Under the pieces are notes generated by a model. That model was not told where the DNA came from. It worked only from the letters and a program-made list of their open reading frames with translations, and did not search any database. A DNA stretch of 64,000 nt from Solicoccozyma terricola (Eukaryota > Basidiomycota > Tremellomycetes > Filobasidiales > Piskurozymaceae). Each line of letters starts with the position of its first letter. Positions within the stretch are counted from its first letter, which is position 1. The stretch spans positions 847,446-911,445 of the forward strand of contig BCLD01000007.1 of the NCBI GenBank assembly GCA_001600875.1, read 5' to 3'. The translations under genes and the position numbers were made by a program. Shown here one piece after another: positions 21,798-32,459 of the stretch.

Positions 21798-22063
21798 GCA
21801 CTACACACCCTCCATTGGTCGCCCGCTATACACTCGCTTGGTCAACTTTGTTGATGCGAGGTTCTGTGCGGTGTTGAAGAATGCAAGGAAGGAGACGAAA
21901 CCCATCCATAGTGGGAGAGCACCTCCCTGAGGTGGTGATTGTGGAAGGACTGCGTGAGGTAATTGGGGTTGTTGGCATTCGGTGTGGAACGGTATCACAG
22001 CGTATCAAGGCAGTACTCACAGCTCCAAAGGACTTCAATTGCGAGAGATGACATGGATGACAT
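21274..22063 (-). CDS. ERG28: ERG28 ergosterol biosynthesis scaffold protein
   Basis: Five exons on the minus strand (22021-22063, 21809-21949, 21593-21683, 21390-21508, 21274-21326), 148 residues, the usual Erg28 size. The sequence shows LPLWMGFVSFLAFFNT, LTKRVYSG, the core RTFGVWTFLSGALRMYTAYDI, and HFTSELLIF, with four hydrophobic segments. Erg28 is an ER membrane protein that tethers the C-4 demethylation enzymes (Erg25, Erg26, Erg27) of sterol synthesis. Intron 2 (21684-21808) contains a 62-nt C run on the coding strand. Two nearby ATGs are possible starts; the first (22063) is given. The stop lies in an 11-bp tandem repeat. Confidence 0.9.
21735..21796. repeat. 62-nt poly(G)/poly(C) run inside an ERG28 intron
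   Basis: An uninterrupted run of 62 G on the plus strand (C on the ERG28 coding strand) inside intron 2. It creates artificial poly-Gly and poly-Pro ORFs. The true length may differ, since such runs are poorly sequenced. Confidence 0.9.
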
Positions 22064-22264
22064 GATGGATGTTGTTGACCAACTTGTGATTGAGCACTTG
22101 CCAAGTTGTCCTGGGTTATGGTCATGGTCAGCATCGACAGACATTACTCACTTTCCAACGTGAGAAGCAAAGCAGCACATGACCGACCTCGGCGGGTCGA
22201 TGACCACCGATGGACATGATATATCTCGGCCTCGCATTCTTTCCACATCAACGCCATACACAAC

Positions 22265-23269
22265 ATGGCAGAACCGCCAGCAACATCACCCCGCTCCGTC
22301 CCACTCATCATCGAGAAGCGGTGGAAGAGTCAGTGCACCCCGGGGCAGGGCCTCCGCTCCATCCGCTGATCCATTCATTCCATTCCATTCCACACAGCCT
22401 ACACTCCGAACAAGATCAGTCCCGCAGACGACCTCATCACTCTATACGGTCTCAAGCCTCTCTATCATGCCTTTGTAAGACCACCTATCGCACCAAAGGC
22501 GAAGGAGGGCGCGGAAGGTCAGCCTCCTCCGATGATACAATTGCAGCAGAGTATTGCTGCTCTACTTCCTGATCAAAGCAGTACGTGGGGTACCGGTCTT
22601 TTGCTCTCGGGAATTGTTACATGCTCAGTTGGAGCTGCTGTGTCACACAGATATTCCAGCCAAGAGCTACCTTGAACGACCATCTCTTCTACCACTCCAT
22701 GAAGCATGTCCTCCTCATCTCCTCGATGCCACGTTTAGAATACGGCAATTCGACGACTTGGAAGCTCTGAGAGAGGGTATGAAGTTGATGCCTGGTCGAA
22801 CGGATCTTGTAAGTGTAATGGCTAGGCCATTTGTGTGAAGTGACAGCTGACTGGTGGTTCAATGTTCTTCAGAACAAGAAGAATAAGAAGAGACCTGGTA
22901 GTCCCGGAGAGATGTCGAGGAGTAAGAAGAGGAAGGTAAGCTCGTGTTTTTCCCTAGGCTCAACCCCATTACATTCACCGCACGCACCCGCCTACTAATT
23001 ATACCATCATCTACCAACAGGAACTCGAAAAGCGTCGAGCAGACAATGCGAAACTCAATCTTCAAACAGCTCCAGCTACACTTCAACGCTCCGGTCCTCA
23101 AAGTCCCTTTTACCCCGGACACCAACCGCGATCACGGTCTGGATCTCGACCTGGATCACCAATGGCTGGATCCCCGGCTGGCAGTCCTGCAGCTGCAAGT
23201 CCGGGAGGTGAAGGCGGAGGTCCCAGGATCAAGTTGAAGTTGAAGGTAGGCGGATCTCCAATGAGTTAG
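22265..23269 (+). CDS. MED19: Mediator subunit 19 (Rox3/MED19)-like
   Basis: Five exons, 238 residues: 22265-22328, 22398-22580, 22651-22808, 22873-22935, 23021-23269. After a short N-terminus come NKISPADDLITLYGLKPLY, LLPDQSNIPAKSYL, and RQFDDLEALREGMKLMPG, followed by a Lys/Arg-rich stretch (NKKNKKRPG, RSKKRK) and a Ser/Gly/Pro tail. The order ITxYGL, a Leu-Pro segment, a conserved central block and then a basic tail is that of MED19, a head-module subunit of the Mediator complex that bridges activators and RNA polymerase II. The assignment rests on this pattern, not on a search. Confidence 0.72.
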
Positions 23270-23329
23270 TTAGATGACAAAGCATGTGATTGGGTATTGC
23301 TGTACAACTTGTTCACACATGAGACGACC

Positions 23330-25369
23330 CTATTCGTCTTCCCCGATCAAGAAATCTCCAACAACTTCCTTCATCCTTTCCCTACTCATCTCCTCCCCAG
23401 CGATATGAGACTCCACTAGATGTCCCTCCCTCCCATCGTCTACCTGGTCCAGCCGACCATGTATCCGATCATGCACCCACTTCGGAAGCTCCAGCGTAGT
23501 CATCGACGCAGAGCCTTCCTCCAGCGCAGGCTGCAAGGCCGTTAGACAAGCATAGCACAGCGACTCGGTCAGTGCATCCTCCTTAATCGGAGGTCGCGGT
23601 CGATCCAGCCCGGCCTCCGCCTGCAGTCGAGGTAGTGCAGTCAGCGCTGTCCGTGCTTTCCAAGCGATCGATGAAGGTTCCGATGGTCTGTGGGGGAGGA
23701 CATCAGCATCAGCTTGTGATGCACCAAAGATCGGCAGAAAGGGCAATTCTTTCTTACAATCCGCAGAGAGGACAGACTGTTTCCAATGCATCCTTGGCAC
23801 CTCGGAATTGAAGCTTGGATCCCGTTCGTGTTATCGTGGAAACAGTTGATGGATGAGTGACCATCAAACCGTTGATGAAGTCTTGTCGAGGGCCAAGTCG
23901 CACATGAGCGCTCGAGTGAATCACATGTCCGTGTCCCTAGGACAAACACTCACCCTCAGTCAACCTCTCCAGACTATTCACTCCGCCTTTACCTCTTGAA
24001 TCCCCAATCGACCTCCTGCCCGTCCCCGTCCCCGTCTCTTCCACAAACCCATCCCATCCATTCGCATTCCACATCTCGATTCTCTTCAACCAACAATAAT
24101 ATGCTGCTTCTCTAACCATCGTATCGCGTAACGGCTTCAATCGGACGACACTTCCACCTCGTCCTGTCGTCAACGCCCGAGAACCTGCCATCTCAAGTGG
24201 TAAACCCCAACCACCGCCATTCGCAGTGGATGCGATTATACGCTGTGCTACCCTGGTGGACGTTTCACCGGAGACGAGGTGTGTGGCGCGGAGCGATACA
24301 GATATGAGAAGGAGGAGAGAGGAGAGGAGCTGGTGGAGGATATGGGGGTGGGATGTATGAGGAACGGATGCCAGGAGATTACGGAGTTTATTCAGCGATG
24401 CTGACAAGTAAGAGTCGTCAGTGTCAAGAACAGATTTGGGGAGTGAGGAGCGTCGAACGTACACGATGCTTGACTGGGATCTTGCTGTATTTTCAACTCA
24501 TGTGTGGAATCACCACTCGCTTCGATGCTTTGCATGGCCTTCTCAATCCGTTCCGCCAGAGAGTCGTCGAACGCATCTTCGATTTTGAATTCAACGTAGT
24601 GAAAGTCGAAATTGAGGTTATTGGATGATTCGAGGTGTTTGCGTATGACTCTCGATTGGTTGGGTGACTGATAGAGGTTGAAACAAGGGGGGGAGTATCA
24701 GATGTCTGATGTCAATTGCCAGACTTGGATGAACTCACCGATGGAAGGAGATTGGCGAAATCAACATGCACAACCCAACCTTTTCTCCATAATGGCAACT
24801 TTGCCGGTCTCTGTGAGCCCTTATCGGGACCACCTTGTTTCTCCCTTTCCTTCTCCCTCCCTCCATCCGTCGTCACACCGTCCCACCCGCTCACGTTCAC
24901 CCAACTATCAACGAAGAATCGATCCAGGAGACTCATACTCCCTGCTCCACCACTGACGGCAAGGACTACATCACCCTCCTGCGGCAACGGACGGAGGTTG
25001 GTCGGTTGAGACGTGGATGCATGCGGCGTGGTGGGCGTGAGTGGTGGATAGAGGGATTTGCAGACACGAGCGTGGTATTGATGGAAGAAGCATGATCTAA
25101 AGGTGGCATGGATAGACGATGAGTAACGGTGGAAGACCAGAGCAACAGGGAGGGTACTAACTTGCAGTAAGTAACAGCAAGACGACGGAATCGACCTTTC
25201 TCTACACGACATTTGACGCATGTTCCGAGTTGCACGTTGCGTTTGCCTGTGAGAGGAAATGGGTGAGCTGCGGTGGGACGACGAGGACGAGGATATGATA
25301 CTCACGGGGCATGAGAGTACGCTCTGGATGAGGTCCATCCTGATTATCCTGTGGGTTGGCGCAGGACAT
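23330..25369 (-). CDS. NCS2: Cytoplasmic tRNA 2-thiolation protein 2 (CTU2/NCS2)
   Basis: Seven exons on the minus strand (25306-25369, 25162-25246, 24739-25096, 24463-24667, 23954-24400, 23758-23881, 23330-23687), 546 residues. The N-terminus has a zinc-like pair (CVKC, then YCKSCFFHQYHARVC). A PP-loop-like strand follows (VVLAVSGGAGSMSLLDRF), then an ATP-pyrophosphatase-like alpha/beta region with THPSTVSTITRTGSKL, and a C-terminal zinc pair (CPLC ... CYAC). This is the arrangement of Ncs2/Ctu2, which with Ncs6/Ctu1 makes 2-thiouridine at U34 of tRNA Lys, Glu and Gln using Urm1 as sulfur carrier. The start is the only ATG before the CVKC motif. Its stop is 60 bp from the MED19 stop. Confidence 0.9.
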
Positions 25370-25553
25370 GGTGAAGTTGAATGCGAGGTATAGCAGCGAG
25401 TGTAGTTGGCATCGGATTTCAACATTTCAGGAGAAGATCGATCGCCACACCGCGGATTTCTGGGCCAGTCCATTCTCAACTTCAACCCCCCCCCCCCCTA
25501 TGATACACCCAACCACCCCCCACTCAGAACCATCCACAACCCCCTAGCACAGT
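25370..25553. promoter_or_regulatory. Short divergent promoter between CTU2 and the J-protein gene
   Basis: 184 bp between two divergent ATGs. It contains a C13 run at 25486-25498, close to the J-protein start. A shared bidirectional promoter is inferred from spacing only. Confidence 0.4.
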
Positions 25554-26858
25554 ATGGCCGAAGTAGACCTGGAGCGCATCATAGCAAAGGACGCAAGCGA
25601 TTTCATCCGCGAACTCGAAGTAGAACGCATTATCAGATCGTTCAAGTTGAAGTGAGGGCTACTGGTTGTCTGATCCACACCGTCCACCGTCCACTGATAT
25701 CACGACTTTTCCTCTTATGACCCGGCACAGTCCATATGATATCCTCGACTTGCCAGTTAATGCCACCGACAGCGACGTTAAGAAACAGTACAGGAAGAAA
25801 TCCTTGTTGATACATCCGGACAAGTATAAACATGATCGTGGAGTTGAAGTGAGTAATTGTTCTGTTCCCCCGACTTGGGTGAATGCTATTCACGATCCCC
25901 TCGATCGCTGATTTGGATACTACCACCCTCACAGGCCTTTGATCACTTGAAAAAGGTATATCTCTTGATTTGGTTCCCCTATTGCCGACAAACGCTCACA
26001 CTAACCCTCAATCACCCGCTCCAAACTCAACAGGCAGAAGGAATGCTCATGAATGCGGGAAAACGAGCGGATATCGATAATGTGATGCGACATGCCAGAA
26101 ATGCCGTTCTGAGAGAGTGAGTGCGAGTGAAATCAATCGCAGTCTGACTTGACTGCAGCGAGCGATTTGCTCATTCCGAGCATCAGCGATGCATGAAAAT
26201 GCTGTTCGGCCAGCAGCGCAGTGATCCCTTTGATCTTTTACGTGACCCACGCGAGCAGTATGATGGTTTCGATTTTCAGCTATACTCCCTGGCAGTGACC
26301 GAAGCGGCTGGAATGTTCGTGCTGTGTGGAAGGAGGACTGTCACCTGCGGACAGATACCGTGGACAAAACGTCATTCGACACTATGAACGAATTAAACAC
26401 TGACACCGACCTCTCGCCCATCCATAGAATCCTACCACCCGGTGTGAACCCAGCTACTGTCGAAGATTCAGATGAAAGAGTTGTCGGATTAAATCCTTCT
26501 TTGGATAGTCTAGTACGACAAAAGTCGAAGGAGGTTTTCGTGGAAGAGGAGCTTGCCAAGCGGAGGTTGGTGTTCCGTTCCTTTGCAATCACACGACCCG
26601 ACTTCAGCTGACCATCCCCACCCCCCATCTCCCCCCCCCCCCCCCCCCCACAGAGCCCAGAAACTGACCTACGCAAACGAAGGTGCCGAAGCATCCAAGA
26701 AAGAAGCCGAGGTATCAGCTCGGAAACGGAAGAAGGAGGAAGAAGCTGCATGGGAAGATACGCGTGATGAAAGGGTTAGTAATTGGAGGGATTTCGCGAA
26801 GAAGGGGACGGGTGGTGGGAAGAAGAAGAAGCAGAAGGTGGGAGTTTTAGGTGGTTAA
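25554..26858 (+). CDS. J-domain protein, DNAJC8/Spf31-like spliceosome-associated
   Basis: Six exons, 220 residues: 25554-25651, 25731-25848, 25935-25955, 26034-26116, 26428-26565, 26654-26858. The J domain begins NPYDILDLPVNATDSDVKKQYRK and carries the HPD tripeptide (LLIHPDKYKHD), needed to stimulate Hsp70. The C-terminal half is a highly charged coiled helix ending in a Lys-rich tail (KKKKQK). J domain plus this long basic coiled coil is the DNAJC8/Spf31 type linked to spliceosomes. Exon 3 is 21 nt. Intron 4 (311 nt) is unusually long; its acceptor was set by phase and by continuity of the coiled region, so this join is less certain. Intron 5 ends in a 19-nt C run. Confidence 0.82.
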
Positions 26859-26991
26859 AGCTGTAGTTGGTGGTACAGTTCGTTGTATTGATTTAGTGTA
26901 GATTCGCATTGGGTGATGGATATTGATTTGCGTTTACTTTTTTTCTATTTCGAAAATTATTTATTACTGGTGGAAGGAACCCTCAGCGCTA

Positions 26992-28034
26992 TTACATCAT
27001 TTGAAAGTGGGAAGCTGATACCCGGATCTTTCCCCCAGCTTTCAAGATCCCTCTAGCGTCATGCGAAGCAATGAACCATCCCCAACGTTTCCCAACGTCA
27101 TCTATATGATGCGGTCTTTCCGTCAGCAGTTCAACCACGGAGAAATCGACGCATGACCTACTCTGCAGAGACGTCTGACGATACTTGAGCTCCCTCCATC
27201 TCGACTTTAGTGGTAATGATATGACGTGAAGGTGGAGATGCTGGACGGTGTTGAATGGTGGGATATGATAGCCGAGGCTGTGGTGCCGCAGTAATCGCTT
27301 CAGGTTCAGGTGAAGATCGGGAGAGGGAGAACGCGGGGACTTACCGCTGATGAGTTAACGGTACACCTTGAGAAGTGAGAATCTCCGTGCCAAGACGTTC
27401 CATATCCTTGACTACTGGGATATTTTCGTTAGGCATCTCGTTTTCCCACCAAAGATGCCATGAACGACACTCACGCAGCTCGACATCTTTTGCAGTCAGA
27501 GACTTTACAGAATCTGCTTCGTCACTTCTTGTCAGAGAATCGAACCACCCTTTCAGTCATAATTTCAGGCACTGACCAACGTGTCGTCGTGGAATAACGA
27601 GATAGTGATGCCGAGCCGCAGGGTATCTGGATGTGCAGTGGTTTCCAAGGTCAGGAGGGTTGATTCCGAATGCATCAGTGTGGGGAATGGGGTCGACGTC
27701 TTACCTATCCTTGAATGCGATCAGTTGAGCGGTCTGACAATGGAAGCACCAGCATCAGCTTGCTTTCCTAGCCAGTTCCAGAGCAGCCACTACTCGAATA
27801 ACCCCTCACCTGACGGACGATCCGGAACCCCTCCTCTGGCACGATATCGCAGAAAACACAACCAGGCTTGAAAACACCTACATCTCCATCCGCCGCGCCG
27901 TCCAAAGGGTTGAGTGGTTTGCGCTGGGGATCACCAGAGCGTGTTGACGGAGAGAGGAAGGGGAAGCAGACGGATAGCAGCGATGCCATCGAGTGCAGCC
28001 TTCGCGTGAGGGAATGACGGGGACGGGAGGACAT
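26992..28034 (-). CDS. HIT-domain protein (HINT3-like)
   Basis: Six exons on the minus strand (27810-28034, 27705-27733, 27577-27626, 27475-27513, 27345-27414, 26992-27277), 232 residues. The HIT fold is clear: CVFCDIVPEEG, AFKDRYPAARHHYLVIPRRHV, and the catalytic triad region QHLHLHVIS. HIT proteins hydrolyse nucleotide conjugates through the central His. The C-terminal extension (about 70 residues, containing WGWFIASHD) goes beyond the minimal domain. Two starts are possible: 28034 gives an Arg-rich leader, 27989 a shorter one. Exons 2-4 are only 29, 50 and 39 nt. Confidence 0.88.
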
Positions 28035-28255
28035 GAAGATGTTGAAACATTCAACGAAGAGGGTCAGTCACCAAATGTCTCGCCACGTGGTTTTGCTTCC
28101 GTGAGATTGGATTTATTCGTCCAAACGTTGTACCTACACTGGATGGAATCGGAGATCATTGTCGTCAAAGCACTGCAATCACCCTGTCGTTCCACCTAAG
28201 ATCCACCCTCGCAAGGACTGCCAGGTCATCTGCAGTTCCTTGCTCTCGTCGTGTC
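28035..28255. promoter_or_regulatory. Divergent promoter with CACGTG between HIT and flavin-reductase genes
   Basis: 221 bp between divergent starts, with an E-box CACGTG at 28084-28089. No ORF of interest. Confidence 0.4.
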
Positions 28256-29333
28256 ATGTCTTCTCACAAGAAACATCCTCCATTTGAGGGTGAGTGCCTG
28301 CCTCTACCTCAAACTACGCTGAGACTGAGAAACTGAAAAACCTTTGTCCGAATGCATGTGCATGCATAGAGGTCGAAGCCAGTCGCGATGATTTCCCATC
28401 CAATTCCACATTCACCCTGAATAAAGTCCCACAACCGGGGTGGAAAGCTGGCGGTGGTCTCAACTCGTTGCCATCGGCGTCTGATTTCGCTCCTTCAGCT
28501 CCGTTCAAGCAGATTGATCCAGAGCAATACGAGGACAAGTCTGTTATTTACAAGATGATGATCTCGGCGATCACTCCGAGACCGATTGCTTTTGTATCAT
28601 CGATGAGCAAGGATGGAACTTTGAACGTGAGTCTGTAGATTGGTTACCAGGAGACCAACCCCCCGGGCACTCAACGGTATACAATCTTTTGTCCAGCTCG
28701 CACCATTCTCATACTTTTCTCCATGCGGACATAACCCACCGACTATATGTGTCTCCATCTCTGCATCACCAAAAGGTCTCAAAGATACAGCTTCCAACAT
28801 CCTAGAAACCAAGGAATTCTGCGTCTCGATCATATCAGAGCCTTTCCTCGAGTCGGCGAATTTTACAAGTATAGATGCTCCTGCTGATGTTGACGAGTGG
28901 AAATTGAGTGGGTTGACCAAGAGGGAATCGAAGTGAGTTGCAATTTTTGGCCTGAGATTGTTTTGACCTCCCGGAGGACAGGGTGTAATGACATTCCTGG
29001 TTCGCGCCCACGCCCAGGACCATCAAACCACCTCATCCTGCCGAATCCGCATTCTCAATGGAGTGTACGCTAGCACACCATTACGTGATGACTAACCCTA
29101 CCACCGGTAAACCAAGCGGAACAGTGCTCATCGGCACCGTCAAGATGTTTCACGTCAAGGAAGCTGTGTTGGATACGGAAGACCCAGGGGTCAAGGTGAT
29201 GATTGAAAAGTTGAGGCCTGTGAGCAGGCTTGGGGGGATTACATATGGGAGGACGATGCAAGGCGCGGAGGTGCAAAGACCAGTTTGGGAGAAGGTGAAG
29301 GACTCGCAAGAGGTCAAGCAGGCGTTGTTGTGA
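28256..29333 (+). CDS. Flavin reductase-like (FMN-binding split barrel) protein
   Basis: Four exons, 280 residues: 28256-28289, 28370-28626, 28697-28932, 29018-29333. The central part reads MMISAITPRPIAFVSSMSKDGTLNLAPFSYF, followed by PPTICVSIS and KEFCVSIISEPF, the signature of the flavin reductase-like FMN-binding domain (DIM6/NTAB group). Such proteins bind FMN; most fungal members have no proven substrate. The first exon is 34 nt, and the joined N-terminus of about 85 residues before the barrel is not conserved to my eye. A 23-nt G run follows the gene at 29400-29422. Confidence 0.87.
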
Positions 29334-29399
29334 AGGGAGAGTTGACAAGGGTGGGATTAGATGGCATGGCTGCTGTAGATGTTTTACACGATTGCCCCC

Positions 29400-29422
29400 G
29401 GGGGGGGGGGGGGGGGGGGGGG
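29400..29422. repeat. 23-nt poly(G) run between genes
   Basis: Uninterrupted G run directly after a C5 stretch, between the flavin-reductase stop and the RMI1 start (85 bp before the ATG). It may fold or be copied with length errors. Confidence 0.8.
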
Positions 29423-29506
29423 TTTGTTTACAATTCATATTTCCCATTTCCTTCGCGTACATCAACCTCACCCTCCTCGATCCATCACAACATCGACCGA
29501 GTGACC

Positions 29507-31328
29507 ATGGAACCGTGGAAACCAGTCCTGAACTGGCTTCAGCGTCAATATCCACGTCCTACGATCAATCAGGTAATTGAAGCGACCCTATCGTCTTGAC
29601 ACGAGTTGCCCGTCCGTCTCATCTCTACTACGTCTGCTCCCACTCAGGACTGGCTCAAGAACTGCGTCTCAGCTCTCCAAGCATCAGATGAACCCCCTCC
29701 CAACACCCGTGAACTCATCCACGCTACTGAAACTCAACTCCTATTATCACATCTCGCCAACTCGTGTCTTGCAAACACCGGCTTACCACCCGAGGACGTA
29801 CACGATCGGACCCTGTTTGAAAAGGAAGGATGTCTCGTGATGATTTTGAGTATACAAGAGATAGGAGCATCGGCTTTCGCATTGAAGACGACGATGGAAC
29901 AGAGAAAAGAGGTGTTGAGTGGTGTTACAAGGATAAGAAGGATGAAGGACCCAGGAGAGGAGGAAGGAGAGGAAGATGAAAATGACGGTGCAGATGAGAG
30001 GTTACCGGCGTATTCAAGGAGTATGCTGAGTATGGAGGTCACGGATGGTTTCACAATCATGAAAGCGATGGAGTACAGGAGGATACCAGGATTGGTCCTG
30101 GGAGAGACAATGCTGGGAGCCAAGGTGAGGGTAGTTGAGGGTGGCATATGTAACTCTCCCTGATTATTGTGAGTCTGACGCGCGTCCGTCCGAGTACCAA
30201 CAGATGATTCTGCGCAACGTCAGAGTGCTCCGCAATATCCGTGAGTATCGCTATTCCATCGCACTTCCGTCGCACGCCATCTCGGTCGAACTCATCCTGG
30301 CCTGCTCTTAGTACTCCTCACACCGGCATGTGTCACACTGAAAGATCACTGCGTCGAAGAGCTGGAAGTCCTGCAAGGGAAAATGTTCGTGAACGGGTTG
30401 AGAAAACGGATGGGGTGAGTTTTGCAAGGTTGGCCATGCAGTGTTCTCCAGACATTGACCAAGAACACCTTTTATTAGACAGGAGGAAGTGCCGCTGGAA
30501 GATGATGAGGTGAACGAGGCGGTCAACGGAGACGGACGAGTTGTAGATGTGGACATGGAAGCGCCGCCGATCCCCCCACCTCAACCGTTTGTTCGTGCCA
30601 TTCGTCAAAGTGGTGGAAATCCCACGTCGTTGGAGGAAGAGCAGCAGGTCGCAGGACCGTCGAGACCTTCCGTTCGACCACCTGGAGGTGAAAGGTTCAG
30701 TCTAGTTCCTCAGCTCCAAGGCCTACAGGGAAAGTCAAAGGACGTCGTCAATCACGAATCGGCGGACGAATCGTTCGACTTCATCGACCCCCCGGACGAG
30801 CTGGCTCAGATATTGGACGCCACCTCGGCAGCTATGGCTGCTGATGAAGGTGATTGGGCCGTGCTGGATGAGATGGACATGGATGAAGGTTTGAATGTAG
30901 TGGGAGGGATCGTGCAGGAAGAGGAGAAATCGAGGTTCTTTGGCGGTGCGGTCAGTAAGGGAAAGAGGAAAGGGGTGACGGAAAGGACTTTATCGACCAC
31001 AAACGAGAAGAAAAGCAGGATAACCAGAACAAGCGAGGACGAGGCAAAGGAGGCCCAACCGCACACAACCAAAGTCGCAAAACGTCTTCCACGGAAAGGC
31101 AAAGAACCCCTATTTGACCCACCAGACGAACAATCCGATGCAGACTACCCGGAGACCGATGAGGACTCTCAAAAGGAGAACAGACCCATGGCGATCGATA
31201 TCGACGCAGACAAGGATGGAGAGAATGGGCCTTGTACGAGACGGCGCGACGCCGGTAAACCGAGGACGAATGTTACTGTGGATGCTGATGACAAGGAATG
31301 GAGAGAGGTCATCGAGTTGTCTGATTGA
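29507..31328 (+). CDS. RMI1: RecQ-mediated genome instability protein 1 (RMI1)-like
   Basis: Five exons, 510 residues: 29507-29572, 29648-30124, 30204-30240, 30312-30414, 30479-31328. Residues about 1-45 are helical (INQDWLKNCVSALQ). An OB-fold core then contains VTDGFTIMKAMEYRRIPGLVLGETMLGAKMILRNVRVLRNILLLTP, the recognisable RMI1 segment. RMI1 stimulates the Sgs1/BLM-Top3 dissolvasome that removes double Holliday junctions. The last exon (283 residues) is acidic, Ser-rich and disordered. Introns 2 and 3 cut the OB fold around a 37-nt exon. Assigned from the conserved OB segment. Confidence 0.85.
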
Positions 31329-31528
31329 GAGGGATACCTTCCATGCATCGTCTGAACCTGAAACACGAAATCACGCGAATCCGATAGGACGCTATGATCG
31401 TTGCATGACCATGTCCCTTTGAACATCGTCATAGTAAAAAATTTCGTTTACAAAGGCGCAGTATTGTATCCCAACCTGCGGTCTAGGTGCTTCCACGACA
31501 TCTACAACCTCTACCATACTATCCAACC

Positions 31529-32086
31529 ATGACCGTCGAACGACATCAGCCTGACTTCCAACCGATGCGAGCCTCTGGACACGAGTGGCAACCAGACATA
31601 TCAGGTTCGTTTCTACTGCTGGCCCGACAATCGCACCCCTTCCCGAGGCTAATGAATCGCCTATCCGTCCGCACAGATTCACCCCTCCCCTCTCCTAGGT
31701 CTCACATATCTCCTTCTCCTCATCAAAGCGAAACTCTGGCAGTCGATAAAGGCACGAACGAGTATTGGAAATTGAGCAGCAAGTTGGAAAGAGTCTTGGG
31801 GTTGGAGGAAGGGACTCCTGGTGAGTGTGGCGACCAGAAACTCTTGGTCCTGGTCATGAACCACGAAAATTGCTTCCCCACCTCAGCATACGCCCAAGTA
31901 GCTCTCAAACAAGCTCTCAATCAACTCAGCCTTTCCAAATCCACACGCAACGATCAATCCGACCACGAGCATGATAGGACGGAAGAAGACGAGGAGACGA
32001 TCAAAATAGAGAAAGAAAGAGCTTGGGCTCAGGCGGTGTTGCACTGGAAAGCAGAGGTGGCGAGATTGGGTGGCTCAGTCGAATGA
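31529..32086 (+). CDS. Small protein of unknown function
   Basis: Read as three exons (31529-31604, 31677-31820, 31887-32086), 139 residues. The frame is also open straight through both introns, so an unspliced 186-residue form is possible; the introns are preferred because each has a donor (GTTCGT, GTGAGT), a branch-like CTAAT or similar, and a CAG acceptor. The visible part has a Pro/Ser-rich start, a WKLSSKLERVLGL helix, and a C-terminal helix (KERAWAQAVLHWKAEVARLGG). No family recognised. Its stop faces the RRP6 stop across 373 bp. Confidence 0.6.
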   Translation: MTVERHQPDFQPMRASGHEWQPDISGSFLLLARQSHPFPRLMNRLSVRTDSPLPSPRSHISPSPHQSETLAVDKGTNEYWKLSSKLERVLGLEEGTPGECGDQKLLVLVMNHENCFPTSAYAQVALKQALNQLSLSKSTRNDQSDHEHDRTEEDEETIKIEKERAWAQAVLHWKAEVARLGGSVE

Positions 32087-32459
32087 GCGACGTTCGCGGC
32101 CAACGACATGTAAGGGTTCGGTTGTAGATCGGCCCTCGACTTGGCATGTCGACGATACGATCCTGTAAAGAACGAGACCCTGCCTGTATCTATGTTTATC
32201 CATTTCGTATACAAATCGGTTGAGGATGGATGAGAAGGTAAACAGAAGTAAAGCCTGACGTCCATAGATGCCTCCCTTGTCCTTTCGCCCCCTGCCCAAC
32301 TGACATGCTTCCATGACTCGGCACGACCCTATATGCTCATAAGGCAGCCCACGTTGACAAAGATGAGTTCCGACCGACCAGCAGCACATTTGAATAGCCC
32401 ATAGGCCACTAGGCAGAAAGGTGAATGTCGATCGTCCCTACGTACATACATCATCCTCT
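32087..32459. other. Convergent intergenic region, no gene seen
   Basis: 373 bp between two convergent stops. No coding-like frame; expected to hold two 3' UTRs and terminators. Confidence 0.5.

Noticed and set aside
21608..21930. Poly-Gly and poly-Pro ORFs on both strands
   Set aside because: They come only from the 62-nt homopolymer inside an ERG28 intron.
31487..32086. Intronless version of the small unknown gene
   Set aside because: The frame is open throughout, but both putative introns have proper donors, branch-like sites and acceptors and a typical length; kept as an alternative only.
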